Below are positions 5,572-12,770 of a stretch of DNA of 12,770 nucleotides, one piece after another. The notes under the pieces were generated by a model. It was not told the origin of the DNA. It did no database searches and saw only the letters and a list, made by a program, of their open reading frames with translations. Positions within the stretch are counted from its first letter, which is position 1. Every line of letters begins with the position of its first letter. The stretch comes from Clostridiaceae bacterium AF10-41 (GTDB taxonomy: Bacteria > Bacillota > Clostridia > Clostridiales > Clostridiaceae). The stretch is from contig JAQCTH010000088.1 in NCBI GenBank assembly GCA_027686065.1, forward strand, positions 1 to 12,770. Direction: 5' to 3'. A program made the position numbers and the translations under genes.

Positions 5572-6426
5572 CTAAATTGTTTTTCTAGCTTTATTTGGAG
5601 AAATTCCATAATATTTTTTATAAAGCTTACTAAAGTAATAAGGATCATTATACCCAACCATCTTAGCAATAGTTTTTATTGAAAGCTTAGAATCCTCTAA
5701 AAGATTTTTTGCTTTTATAAGTCTTATTTGTATTAAATAATTTATTGGAGAATCTCCCATAAGCTCTTTAAAGATCTTAGAAATATACACAGGGCTTAAG
5801 TACATATTTTTCGATAATGTATATAAAGAAATATCTTCTGTATAATTTTCATTTAAGTATTTAGTTATACTTTCCACCAATGCCTTCTTTTCACGAGACT
5901 TAAAAGAAAATTCTTGTGAATTTAAATTTGGAATTTCTTCATTTATTTCTCTATGTAAAAGTACAAGTACTTTCATAACAAGAGACTTTAACATAAATGG
6001 AGAAGTTTGTTTATGATTTTTCTGTTCATCGACTATATCGAGACATGTTTTCAAAATTTCATCCTTATAAGTACTAAGTGTTAATACATTTTTATCACCT
6101 ATATCTATAAAATCTTTTTTACAGCTATTAAATATATTAACATTAGTTAAACCAAGGTGAAGCTCTCTACAATTTGTATTTGAATTAAATAATTCCTTGT
6201 GATAAATTCCAGGATTAGATATTAAAACTTGCCCCTTTTTTAATGTGTACTCTTTACCTTCAATTAAATAATCCACTGAACCAGAAGTTACGAAGGAAAG
6301 CTCTATAAAATCTTCATGACAATGGTAGTTAGTTTCTGGAACAGGTATATCAGGTGAACAATATCCATCTATTACAAAGAGTATTTGAGGATTATAGCTA
6401 TCTATATTTGTATAGGTATTACTCAT
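5572..6426 (-). CDS. AraC-family regulator with cupin sensor domain
   Basis: Encodes 284 residues from the ATG at 6426, which has GGAG seven bases upstream. An ATG ten codons earlier (6456) lacks a ribosome site. The N-terminal part is a cupin-like ligand domain (about 15-100) with the YHCHEDFIELSFV strand (H35, H37), the EGKEYTLKKGQVLIS turn and NPGIYHKE. The C-terminal AraC double helix-turn-helix (about 182-281) includes LYTLSKNMYLSPVYISKIFKE and SIKTIAKMVGYNDPYYFSKLYKKYYGISP, close to the family signature. The architecture matches sugar-responsive activators. It is divergent from the ABC exporter operon and convergent with the binding-protein gene, so either could be its target. The shared 195-base promoter region makes the exporter the positional favourite. 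The ligand cannot be told from sequence. Confidence 0.9.
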   Translation of the reverse strand: MSNTYTNIDSYNPQILFVIDGYCSPDIPVPETNYHCHEDFIELSFVTSGSVDYLIEGKEYTLKKGQVLISNPGIYHKELFNSNTNCRELHLGLTNVNIFNSCKKDFIDIGDKNVLTLSTYKDEILKTCLDIVDEQKNHKQTSPFMLKSLVMKVLVLLHREINEEIPNLNSQEFSFKSREKKALVESITKYLNENYTEDISLYTLSKNMYLSPVYISKIFKELMGDSPINYLIQIRLIKAKNLLEDSKLSIKTIAKMVGYNDPYYFSKLYKKYYGISPNKARKTI

Positions 6427-6458
6427 TTTAAATCTCCAAAATAATTTTAGGCACATGA

Positions 6459-6498
6459 AAATAAATAATAATCTAGCATGCTGATTTATTATTTATTT
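6459..6498. promoter_or_regulatory. Large A/T palindrome with AGCATGCT centre
   Basis: Thirteen bases at 6459-6471 pair perfectly with 6486-6498. Between them an 8-base perfect palindrome, AGCATGCT (6475-6482), sits exactly at the centre, flanked by three unpaired positions on each side. It lies in the region between the divergent AraC and exporter genes, 33 bases upstream of the chosen AraC start. It could be an operator for the AraC protein or a leader hairpin in its mRNA. A/T palindromes occur by chance in such DNA, but nested centring is less expected. Confidence 0.4.
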
Positions 6499-6621
6499 GA
6501 TCGTGACTTATTAGTATAATAATATACATTTAAAGTTTAATATAATACATTTTTATTTTCAATAACTTCTATATAATCATACTTAGAAATAAAAAAGGAG
6601 AATATAAGGAGAGACTTAATT

Positions 6622-8364
6622 ATGGACAATTTAAGATGGATATTTGGTTATTTAAAGAATCACAAATACAAATATATTTTTGCATTACTGTTAGTATTAT
6701 TTACATGTGCAATTAATATGGTTAATCCATTTATATCAGGAAAGATAGTAGATAAGGTTTTAGGAGAAAATGAAACTAATTTATTGCTTCCGCTTATAAC
6801 AGTTATGATTTCCATTGTTGTATTCAAGGGGATTATAGCTTATATATACCAAATGATATTGGAGAAAATATCTCAAGATATATTATTTAAAATAAGAAAA
6901 GATTTATATGCAAAACTAATGGAGTTAGATATTAATTTTTATAGTAAGGTTAAAACAGGAGATCTTATGGCAAGGATGACAGGGGATACAGATGCAATAA
7001 GACATTTTGTTGCTTGGGTAGTTTATAACATCATATCCTCCATAACCACATTTTGTTTTGCAATAATTTCTATGATGTATGTTAATGCAACTTTGACAAT
7101 TTTTATGCTATTAATATCTCCATTAATAGGCTTATTGACCTATAAAATGAGTAAAGAAATTTCACCAACATTTCATAATATAAGGGAGGCTTATTCAAAA
7201 TTAAATTCAATTGTTCAAGAAAATATAAGTGGAAATAGAGTAGTAAGAGCATTTGGAAGAGAAAAATTTGAAATAGATAAATTTAATGTGGAAAACAAAA
7301 ATTATAAGGAAAGAAATTTAGATACAATTAAAGTCACTAGAAAATACATTCCAAAACTTGAGCTATTATCAAACAGTCTATCTGTTGTCATGATATTAGT
7401 TGGAGGTATATTAGTAGCTACAAATAAAATAACCTTTGGAGAATTAATAATATTTAATAGTTTATTATGGGCATTAAATAACCCAATGAGAATGTGTGGA
7501 TATTTAATAAATGATACCCAAAGATTTATAGCATCATCAGAAAAAATCATAGAGTTATTAAAAACAGAAAGTAGTATAAAAAATAATGAAGAAACAATAA
7601 ACCTTAATAAGTTTAAAGGTAATATAAGATTTGAAAATGTAAGTTTAGATATAGATGGAAGAAGAGTTATAAATAATGTTTCTTTTGAAGCTAATACTGG
7701 ACAAACAATAGGTTTAGTTGGACATACTGGTTCTGGTAAATCATTAATAATTAATTTATTATCTAGATTTTATGATGCAACTGAAGGGGAAATATATATA
7801 GATGGAATAAATATAAAGGATATAGACTTAGATACATTAAGAGGAAACATAGCAACTGCTATGCAAGATATATTTTTATTTTCAGATACAGTAAAAGACA
7901 ATATAGCTTTTAGTAATCCAAAAGCAAGTTTTTCAGAAATAAAAAAGATATCTAAAAAGGCACAAGCACATAATTTTATTAAGAAGTTAGAAGAGGGATA
8001 CGAAACAATTATAGGGGAAAGAGGGGTAGGTCTTTCAGGGGGCCAAAGACAGAGAGTATCTTTAGCTAGAGCAATGATGAAGGATGCATCAATATTTGTA
8101 TTAGATGATGTAACTTCAGCTGTTGATATGGAAACAGAGAAAAAGATACAATATGAGCTTAAAAATATGGAAGAAAAGAAAACAACTTTTATAATAGCTC
8201 ATAGAATATCATCTTTAAAACAAGCAGATTTAATTTTAGTTTTAGATAATGGAGAAATAGTAGAAAGAGGTACCCATGATGAATTAATAAGAGAGCATGG
8301 ATATTACTCAAATATATTTTATACTCAATATGGAAATTTGAATTTAAAAGTGGAAGGAGTATAA
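6622..8364 (+). CDS. ABC exporter half-transporter, degenerate-site subunit
   Basis: A 580-residue fused membrane and ATPase half-transporter, inner membrane. About six transmembrane segments (roughly 16-38, 55-80, 130-152, 155-175, 248-268, 272-290) form an exporter-type domain. The nucleotide domain (about 335-575) has Walker A GHTGSGKS (367-374), Q-loop Q415, an intact signature LSGGQ (471-475), Walker B IFVLDD and switch H527. The residue after Walker B is D496 where the catalytic glutamate normally sits, so its own ATP site hydrolyses poorly. That is the hallmark of one partner in BmrCD/LmrCD/TM287-288-type heterodimers. A double ribosome site (GGAG twice between 6598 and 6612) precedes the start. 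The second subunit follows after three bases. Such exporters move drugs, lipids or peptides; the substrate here is unknown. Confidence 0.92.
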   Translation: MDNLRWIFGYLKNHKYKYIFALLLVLFTCAINMVNPFISGKIVDKVLGENETNLLLPLITVMISIVVFKGIIAYIYQMILEKISQDILFKIRKDLYAKLMELDINFYSKVKTGDLMARMTGDTDAIRHFVAWVVYNIISSITTFCFAIISMMYVNATLTIFMLLISPLIGLLTYKMSKEISPTFHNIREAYSKLNSIVQENISGNRVVRAFGREKFEIDKFNVENKNYKERNLDTIKVTRKYIPKLELLSNSLSVVMILVGGILVATNKITFGELIIFNSLLWALNNPMRMCGYLINDTQRFIASSEKIIELLKTESSIKNNEETINLNKFKGNIRFENVSLDIDGRRVINNVSFEANTGQTIGLVGHTGSGKSLIINLLSRFYDATEGEIYIDGINIKDIDLDTLRGNIATAMQDIFLFSDTVKDNIAFSNPKASFSEIKKISKKAQAHNFIKKLEEGYETIIGERGVGLSGGQRQRVSLARAMMKDASIFVLDDVTSAVDMETEKKIQYELKNMEEKKTTFIIAHRISSLKQADLILVLDNGEIVERGTHDELIREHGYYSNIFYTQYGNLNLKVEGV

Positions 8365-8367
8365 GAA

Positions 8368-10137
8368 ATGGCAAGAAATAAATATAACGTTGATGAAGAA
8401 TTAGAAACTGGCTTTAATTTAGAATATTTAAAAAGACTATTAGGATATATGAAGCCATATAAAGTTAAAATTTTTATATCTGTTTTATTAATGTTATTAT
8501 CAAGTTCAATTTCATTAATTGGACCAGTAATAGTAAAAACAGCACTAGATAACTATATACCTAATAACAATATTAATGGATTAATATTACTTTCCACTTT
8601 ATATATATTAATATTTATATCAATAGCTATAATAATGAGACATAGAATGTACACAATGGGGGAAGTTGGACAAAGTATATTGGTGGATATGAGGCATGAT
8701 TTATTTAAGAATCTACAATACGTACCATTTGATTATTATGATTCAAGACCACATGGAAAAATATTAGTAAGAGTAGTTAATTATATAAACTCACTAAGTG
8801 ATATTTTATCTAATGGATTTGTAAACTTAATTGCAGATATGGTTACACTTATTATGACTATAATATTTATGTCATTTTTAAGCATAAAACTAACACTAGT
8901 AACATTAATAGGTATTCCTATACTTCTTGCAGTTATGTTATCTATTAAGAATGCTCAAAGAAGAGCCTATCAAAGATTAAGTTCAAAGCAATCAAATTTA
9001 AATGCGTATATACATGAAAGTATAAACGGAATAAGGGTAACACAATCATTTTCAAGAAAAAAAGAAAATATGAATATATATGAAGAATTGTGTACAGATT
9101 GTAGTGATTCTTGGATGAAAGCAGTAAGTTTAAATTTTCTTGTATGGCCAAGTATAGAAACTGTATCTGTAATTTCAATTTCTCTTATTTATATTTTTGG
9201 TATATTAGTTTTTAAAGGTGGAATTTCTGTTGGGCTTTTAGTAGCATTTATATCATATGTTTGGATATTTTGGGCTCCAATAACCAATATAGGAAACTTC
9301 TATAACACCTTAATAAATGCTATGGCTTACTTAGAGCGTATTTTTGAAGCTATGGATGAAAAACCAGAATATGATAAAGAGGATGCAAAAATTTTAGAAG
9401 GCATTAAAGGTGGTGTAGCTTTTAAAGATGTTAACTTTGAATATGAAAAAGGCATTTCTATTTTAGAAAATATAAATATGAATATAAAAGCTGGAGAAAA
9501 AGTTGCATTAGTTGGACCAACAGGAGCAGGTAAAACAACTATAGTTAATCTTTTATCTAGATTCTATAGGATAAAGTCTGGAAATATTTTTATTGATGGA
9601 ATAGATATAAATGATGTTACATTAAAATCTCTTAGAAAAGAAGTTGGAGTTATGCTACAAGACCCATTTGTCTTTTCAGGAACAATAATGGAAAATATAA
9701 GATATGGAAGATTAGATGCCACTGATGAGGAAGTAATAAATGCAGCTAAAATAGTAAGAGCAGATGATTTTATAAAGGACTTTAATGATGGATACAACAC
9801 ATATTTAAATGAGCAGGGAAGTGGTCTTTCAGTTGGTCAAAAACAGCTTATATCCTTTGCCAGAGTTTTATTATCAGATCCTAAGATATTAATTTTAGAT
9901 GAAGCTACATCAAGTATAGATACAGAAACAGAAGCCTTACTTCAAGAAGGAATAGAAGAACTTTTAAAAGGAAGAACATCTTTTGTTATCGCCCATAGAT
10001 TATCAACAATAGTGAACTCAAATAAAATAATGTATGTTGGAGATAAGAAAATATTAGAAGAAGGAACGCATGAAGATTTACTTAAAGTAAAAGGAATGTA
10101 TTATAACTTGTATAAATCACAATACATTGAAATTTAA
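8368..10137 (+). CDS. ABC exporter half-transporter, canonical-site subunit
   Basis: A 589-residue partner of the preceding gene. A cytoplasmic elbow helix (about 15-30) leads into six membrane segments (roughly 32-56, 70-92, 150-170, 173-192, 262-282, 286-308). The nucleotide domain (about 348-585) has Walker A GPTGAGKT (383-390), Q431, Walker B ILILDE with catalytic E512, and H543. Its signature motif is LSVGQ (487-491) instead of LSGGQ. This changed signature would face the other subunit's Walker A and aspartate, making one weak composite site. Its own Walker A and E512 face the partner's intact LSGGQ, making one active site. The two changes therefore complement each other exactly. AAGGAG (8354-8359) inside the end of the first gene and the 3-base gap indicate coupled translation. 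The terminator at 10296-10334 probably ends the operon. Confidence 0.92.
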   Translation: MARNKYNVDEELETGFNLEYLKRLLGYMKPYKVKIFISVLLMLLSSSISLIGPVIVKTALDNYIPNNNINGLILLSTLYILIFISIAIIMRHRMYTMGEVGQSILVDMRHDLFKNLQYVPFDYYDSRPHGKILVRVVNYINSLSDILSNGFVNLIADMVTLIMTIIFMSFLSIKLTLVTLIGIPILLAVMLSIKNAQRRAYQRLSSKQSNLNAYIHESINGIRVTQSFSRKKENMNIYEELCTDCSDSWMKAVSLNFLVWPSIETVSVISISLIYIFGILVFKGGISVGLLVAFISYVWIFWAPITNIGNFYNTLINAMAYLERIFEAMDEKPEYDKEDAKILEGIKGGVAFKDVNFEYEKGISILENINMNIKAGEKVALVGPTGAGKTTIVNLLSRFYRIKSGNIFIDGIDINDVTLKSLRKEVGVMLQDPFVFSGTIMENIRYGRLDATDEEVINAAKIVRADDFIKDFNDGYNTYLNEQGSGLSVGQKQLISFARVLLSDPKILILDEATSSIDTETEALLQEGIEELLKGRTSFVIAHRLSTIVNSNKIMYVGDKKILEEGTHEDLLKVKGMYYNLYKSQYIEI

Positions 10138-10160
10138 GGAAAAGTTAAACAATCATTTTA

Positions 10161-10200
10161 AGTTCATAGTGCACAATGCACAATTCACAGTTGGTTTCTT
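10161..10200 (+). repeat. Dispersed CACAATTCACAGTT repeat, copy C
   Basis: The segment begins AGTTCATAGTGCACAATGCA and continues through CAATTCACAGTTGG to TTTCTT. It aligns with the inverted copy B at 366-402 (shared AGTTCA, CACAATTCACAGTT and TTTCTT) and with copy A at 43-62 (TAGTGCACA, TTCACAGTTG). It lies 23 bases after the exporter stop. The following 60 bases have a low-complexity purine-rich character (GAATTGAAAGGTGAAAGTGGAGAG) and may be part of the same element. Confidence 0.55.
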
Positions 10201-10295
10201 AGTTAAGAATTGAAAGGTGAAAGTGGAGAGTTTAGGAAGTGATTTAGCAGAACTAAATTAAGAATTTGCTTGGAACAATGTGAAATTTATAAGAT

Positions 10296-10334
10296 AAAAA
10301 TTAAAGGCTGTCTTTATGACAGTCTTTAATTTTT
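10296..10334. terminator. Bidirectional terminator between convergent operons
   Basis: A 17-bp stem (10296-10312 with 10318-10334, one G-T pair) closes a TTTAT loop. Both outer ends are AAAAATTAAAG / CTTTAATTTTT, so a T-rich tail follows the GC core on either strand. It lies about 160 bases after the exporter operon and about 75 bases beyond the end of the leftward GH125 gene, and can serve both. Confidence 0.85.
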
Positions 10335-10410
10335 ACAAACTATAGGGTAGTTTTATTTGTAACTCTTTTACATGTAAACTACAAAATTAATACTTCACAA
10401 ATCATTAATG

Positions 10411-11709
10411 TTACTTATTTTTCTTTAATACTTTTTTATATATAAAATCTGCAAATAAAGAATTAGACCATGCAAACCAATCTCTTGTAAACTTTTCTGG
10501 ATCATCACAGTGGAAGCCTTCATGCATGTAATTTGTATTTCCATCACAGTTTATCAATGTTTCAATTAAAGAAGTAATTTCATCTTCATCATTAGAAGTT
10601 AAACCTTGCATTGAAAGTGATATATGCCATATATAGTTGTTTGGAGTATGGGGACTTCCAATACCAGAGGCAGCTGTCCCTTCATAATAATAAGGATTAT
10701 TTTTACTTAAGATAAATCTCCTAGTGTTTTGATATATCTCATCATCAATTGACTTATATTCAATATAAGGAATAGATAAAAGGCTAGGAACATTAGCATC
10801 ATCCATAAAATTATAATTTCCAAGACCATCAGTTTCATAAGCATATATTTTCCCAAAATCTTTATGTTCAACTATACCAAACTTTTCAATTCCACCTTCT
10901 ATTTGTAATTTTAAGTTTTTAGCTTTTAAAGTTAAAGAAGAATCTTTATAAATAACCTCTGCGATTTCTTCAATATATTTTAATACTACTGAGGCAAACA
11001 TATTTGACGGTATTAAGTAACCGTATTTACAAGCATCGTCACTAGGTCTAAATCCTGACCAAGTCATACCAGTATATGAAACTGGATTTCCAAGGCCATT
11101 ATTGCATAAAGTATCACTTGCTGCACAGTTTAATCTTTGGAAAGAATAATCAGATTTTTCAAAGTGATGCTGCTCAGTTATCCATAAATCTATTATTGTA
11201 TTAAAAACAGTTAATATTTCATCATTGAAAAAGGTTGAATCATTAGATTTTTTCCAATACTTATAAATTAATCTTATAGGAAAGCAAAGTGAATCAATTT
11301 CATATTTTCTTTCCCAGACCCATGGACTATCTTTGGTTATATCGTTGTCCCATTTTTGGCCGTTAGGTTCTTTATTAAATGCATTAGCATAAGGTTCAAT
11401 CATTATACATTTCATTTGTCTATTTATAAGTCCTACAAATAAATCTTTTAATATAGGATATTCATTTATAAAAGGTAAATAATGTTCTACTTGAGATGTT
11501 GAATCTCTAAGCCACATTGCAGGAATGTCTCCAGTTATTATGAAAGTATCGCTTTCTTTATATAATACTGTGGTATCAATGGTATCTATAAAACAATTAT
11601 AAAATAGCTTTCTCAACTTTTCATTTTCAATTGAATTTGATAACTTTAGACCAATATTCTTTATTACATCATTAAAAATAGTTAGTTTTTCAATATTATT
11701 ATTTTCCAT
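10411..11709 (-). CDS. GH125 exo-alpha-1,6-mannosidase
   Basis: Encodes 432 residues from the ATG at 11709, chosen because AGGAGG lies seven bases upstream. An ATG ten codons earlier (11739) would place that ribosome site inside the coding region. The family (formerly DUF1237, metal-independent alpha-mannosidases) is recognised by [68 protein letters not shown] and [21 protein letters not shown]. The probable general acid is D224 in RPSDD and the general base E397 in MHEGFH. Their 173-residue spacing agrees with what I recall for the characterised Clostridium perfringens enzyme (D220/E393). There is no signal peptide, so it trims non-reducing alpha-1,6-mannose from imported oligosaccharides in the cytoplasm. 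It lies downstream of yesL on the same strand and probably shares its promoter. Confidence 0.92.
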   Translation of the reverse strand: MENNNIEKLTIFNDVIKNIGLKLSNSIENEKLRKLFYNCFIDTIDTTVLYKESDTFIITGDIPAMWLRDSTSQVEHYLPFINEYPILKDLFVGLINRQMKCIMIEPYANAFNKEPNGQKWDNDITKDSPWVWERKYEIDSLCFPIRLIYKYWKKSNDSTFFNDEILTVFNTIIDLWITEQHHFEKSDYSFQRLNCAASDTLCNNGLGNPVSYTGMTWSGFRPSDDACKYGYLIPSNMFASVVLKYIEEIAEVIYKDSSLTLKAKNLKLQIEGGIEKFGIVEHKDFGKIYAYETDGLGNYNFMDDANVPSLLSIPYIEYKSIDDEIYQNTRRFILSKNNPYYYEGTAASGIGSPHTPNNYIWHISLSMQGLTSNDEDEITSLIETLINCDGNTNYMHEGFHCDDPEKFTRDWFAWSNSLFADFIYKKVLKKNK

Positions 11710-11825
11710 TAAGCTTCCTCCTAAACATAAGTAATTCATTTAACACATATATTGTATATGTTTTCAAAGGATAATAAAGTATTTAGAAGGATATTTCTAT
11801 AAAAAGTTATATATTTTTAGAGTTT

Positions 11826-11833
11826 GTACACTA
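11826..11833. promoter_or_regulatory. GTACACTA core upstream of GH125 gene
   Basis: This 8-base core is shared with AAGTACACTA at 3941-3950 and 12665-12674. Here it lies about 115 bases upstream of the GH125 start, in the 141-base gap after yesL. I see no convincing sigma-A promoter in that gap, so any regulatory role is speculative. Confidence 0.2.
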
Positions 11834-11850
11834 ATTTATATTTTTATTAG

Positions 11851-12567
11851 TTAAAGTATATTTTGTTGCTTAGATGTGTTTTCAAAAGATTGCATTTTAG
11901 ACATATTTTCAAGTTCTTGTATTAATGCTTTATTTATAAATATTAATGCAAAAGATACTAAACTAGAAATAAATAAGATTATCGTTCCAGGTGTAATTTC
12001 AAATAGTATAAGAGAAAAGACAAATAATAATAAGTTTACTATTGCTAATATTGGTCTTGTGAAACATAAAATAAATGATGTTCTTATTATATCAATGGTT
12101 TTCATTTTGAATCTGCTAATAAGCATAAAAATGAATGGTGTTATTCCAAATAAAATTATAATAACTGTAGAAAATAAGCAAATTAAAAAAATGTTATATT
12201 TCACTAGTGAAAAGAATCTCATATTAAAATAAAGTATTAGAAGTACAATTATCTCAGCAGACCAAATTAGAAATGATTGTTTGAAGTTTAGTTTAATTCC
12301 ATTTACAAAATCTTTTATAACGTTTAAATCTTTATTAAATACTATTTTGTTCATACAATAAAGTAATACAGTGAATGTAGGCATTGTAGGAAGTAAACAA
12401 ATTAAAAATAAAGGAAAGTAGGTAAATAAATTGCTTATGCCGATAAATATGAAAAAAAGTATCAAAGGAATATTAAATAGCATAAAAAATAGATTTAATA
12501 AGAAAAACCAAAAAACATAATTAAATGCATCAAAGATTTTCTCAAAGTTAAAAAAATTATTAAACAT
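11851..12567 (-). CDS. YesL/DUF624 family membrane protein
   Basis: A 238-residue, very hydrophobic protein with about six membrane segments (roughly 18-44, 48-72, 100-117, 125-151, 172-190, 192-212), the size and layout of DUF624 (YesL) proteins. Family marks are the N-terminal NFEKIFDAFNYVFWFFLLNLFFMLFNIP, PLFLICLLPTMPTFTVLLY with the proline pair between helices 2 and 3, and TRPILAIVNLLLF. A strong ribosome site (GGAGGGG, 12573-12579) lies five bases upstream. YesL-type genes usually sit in loci with carbohydrate ABC transporters and glycosidases, where their biochemical role is unknown; a transport or signalling accessory is suspected. Here it is the first gene of a probable unit with GH125. 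No permease is adjacent. The short soluble tail (about 213-238) is polar and unremarkable. Confidence 0.8.
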   Translation of the reverse strand: MFNNFFNFEKIFDAFNYVFWFFLLNLFFMLFNIPLILFFIFIGISNLFTYFPLFLICLLPTMPTFTVLLYCMNKIVFNKDLNVIKDFVNGIKLNFKQSFLIWSAEIIVLLILYFNMRFFSLVKYNIFLICLFSTVIIILFGITPFIFMLISRFKMKTIDIIRTSFILCFTRPILAIVNLLLFVFSLILFEITPGTIILFISSLVSFALIFINKALIQELENMSKMQSFENTSKQQNIL

Positions 12568-12588
12568 ATAAACCCCTCCGTAAATGTT

Positions 12589-12602
12589 TACTTGTATAAG
12601 TA
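12589..12602. promoter_or_regulatory. Imperfect palindrome at the yesL start region
   Basis: TACTTGTATAAGTA is a 14-base inverted repeat with a single mismatched pair. It abuts the -10 box of the yesL promoter (12602-12607), at the expected transcription start. This position suits a repressor operator. The cognate regulator is not evident. The palindrome differs from TGTCTAGACA at 1300-1309, so the GntR protein in this window is not an obvious candidate. Confidence 0.4.
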
Positions 12603-12630
12603 GTATAGTTTAATGAATTCACAAATTCAA
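12602..12630 (-). promoter_or_regulatory. Sigma-A promoter of the yesL-GH125 unit
   Basis: On the minus strand the -35 box TTGAAT (12625-12630) and -10 box TATACT (12602-12607) are exactly 17 bases apart, matching 4 of 6 and 5 of 6 consensus positions. The leader of about 30 bases ends in the GGAGGGG ribosome site of yesL. Confidence 0.65.
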
Positions 12631-12664
12631 TTTTTTATGTATAAATTACATTAATATATAGAAA

Positions 12665-12674
12665 AAGTACACTA
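12665..12674 (+). promoter_or_regulatory. Second exact AAGTACACTA motif
   Basis: Identical over 10 bases to 3941-3950, with similar A-rich sequence after it. It lies about 35 bases upstream of the yesL -35 box and about 100 bases before a possible rightward gene start at 12764. In orientation it matches the copy before the binding-protein gene. Confidence 0.3.
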
Positions 12675-12763
12675 AAAATATAAATTAGCACTTATGAAAA
12701 GCTTTTACCAAAGATTTTAATATGATTAAATGGATATATAGGTTCTTTGAAAGGATAAATATT

Positions 12764-12770
12764 ATGGAAA
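12764..12770 (+). CDS. Possible start of a divergent gene, cut by window end
   Basis: ATGGAAA at the window edge is preceded by AAAGGA (ending 12755) at an eight-base distance, a good ribosome site and spacing. Only two codons are visible, so no product can be named. Divergent placement from yesL would be common for a regulator or transporter gene. An accidental ATG is quite possible. Confidence 0.3.

Noticed and set aside
6456..6456. Upstream ATG as AraC start
   Set aside because: There is no ribosome site before it, while the ATG at 6426 has GGAG at seven bases. The extra ten residues do not resemble the domain.
7302..9800. Several 60-82-codon minus-strand open frames within the two exporter genes
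   Set aside because: They lie opposite well-conserved ABC transporter coding sequence and look like shadows of A/T-rich codons.
11876..12232. 118-codon plus-strand open frame opposite yesL
   Set aside because: yesL has a strong ribosome site, promoter and a family-typical membrane pattern. The opposite frame shows no family features.
12694..12708. cre-like ATGAAAAGCTTTTAC upstream of yesL
   Set aside because: The essential central CG is GC here and the final fixed C is missing, so it does not fit the cre pattern.

Overview
The window looks like chromosomal DNA from a low-GC Firmicute, most likely Clostridium sensu stricto. The evidence is very A/T-rich DNA, strong AGGAGG-type ribosome sites, A/T-only intergenic DNA, and gene families typical of saccharolytic gut or soil clostridia. 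I see no tRNA, rRNA, CRISPR array, phage gene or intact insertion sequence. The genus call is inference from composition and protein style, not from a database match.

Left part (1-3880). A repeat-rich, gene-free block (1-421) looks like a small element with inverted ends, and its right palindrome contains the stop codon of a GntR/UTRA repressor gene (minus strand). Divergent from the repressor is a two-gene unit: a GH1 glycosidase of the 6-phospho-beta-glucosidase type and a ROK-family sugar kinase. A perfect TGTCTAGACA palindrome overlaps the -35 box of the GH1 promoter and is the likely repressor operator. No PTS gene is present. A kinase-then-hydrolase route for beta-glucosides (BglK-like kinase feeding a phospho-beta-glucosidase) is therefore the most interesting reading. 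The unit ends at a strong terminator (3822-3878).

Middle part (3880-10340). A monocistronic lipoprotein gene encodes a carbohydrate ABC solute-binding protein with a DUF3502 tail. It has no permease genes beside it, carries a cre-like site in its leader, and is closed by two hairpins. A convergent AraC-type regulator follows. Divergent from that regulator is a two-gene operon for a heterodimeric ABC exporter with one canonical and one degenerate ATP site. The operon ends at a near-perfect, probably bidirectional terminator (10296-10334), preceded by another copy of the dispersed repeat.

Right part (10400-12770, minus strand). A YesL/DUF624 membrane protein gene and a GH125 exo-alpha-mannosidase gene probably form a transcription unit. 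It reads leftward from a good promoter at 12602-12630 toward the shared terminator. The last bases may begin a divergent gene.

Taken together this is a carbohydrate-scavenging neighbourhood: beta-glucosides through GH1 and the kinase, alpha-mannosides through GH125, and one imported oligosaccharide through the orphan binding protein. Each module has its own control, and an exporter pair of unknown substrate is interspersed. Both glycosidases lack signal peptides, so they act on imported sugars inside the cell. The importer permeases and the ATPase must lie elsewhere.
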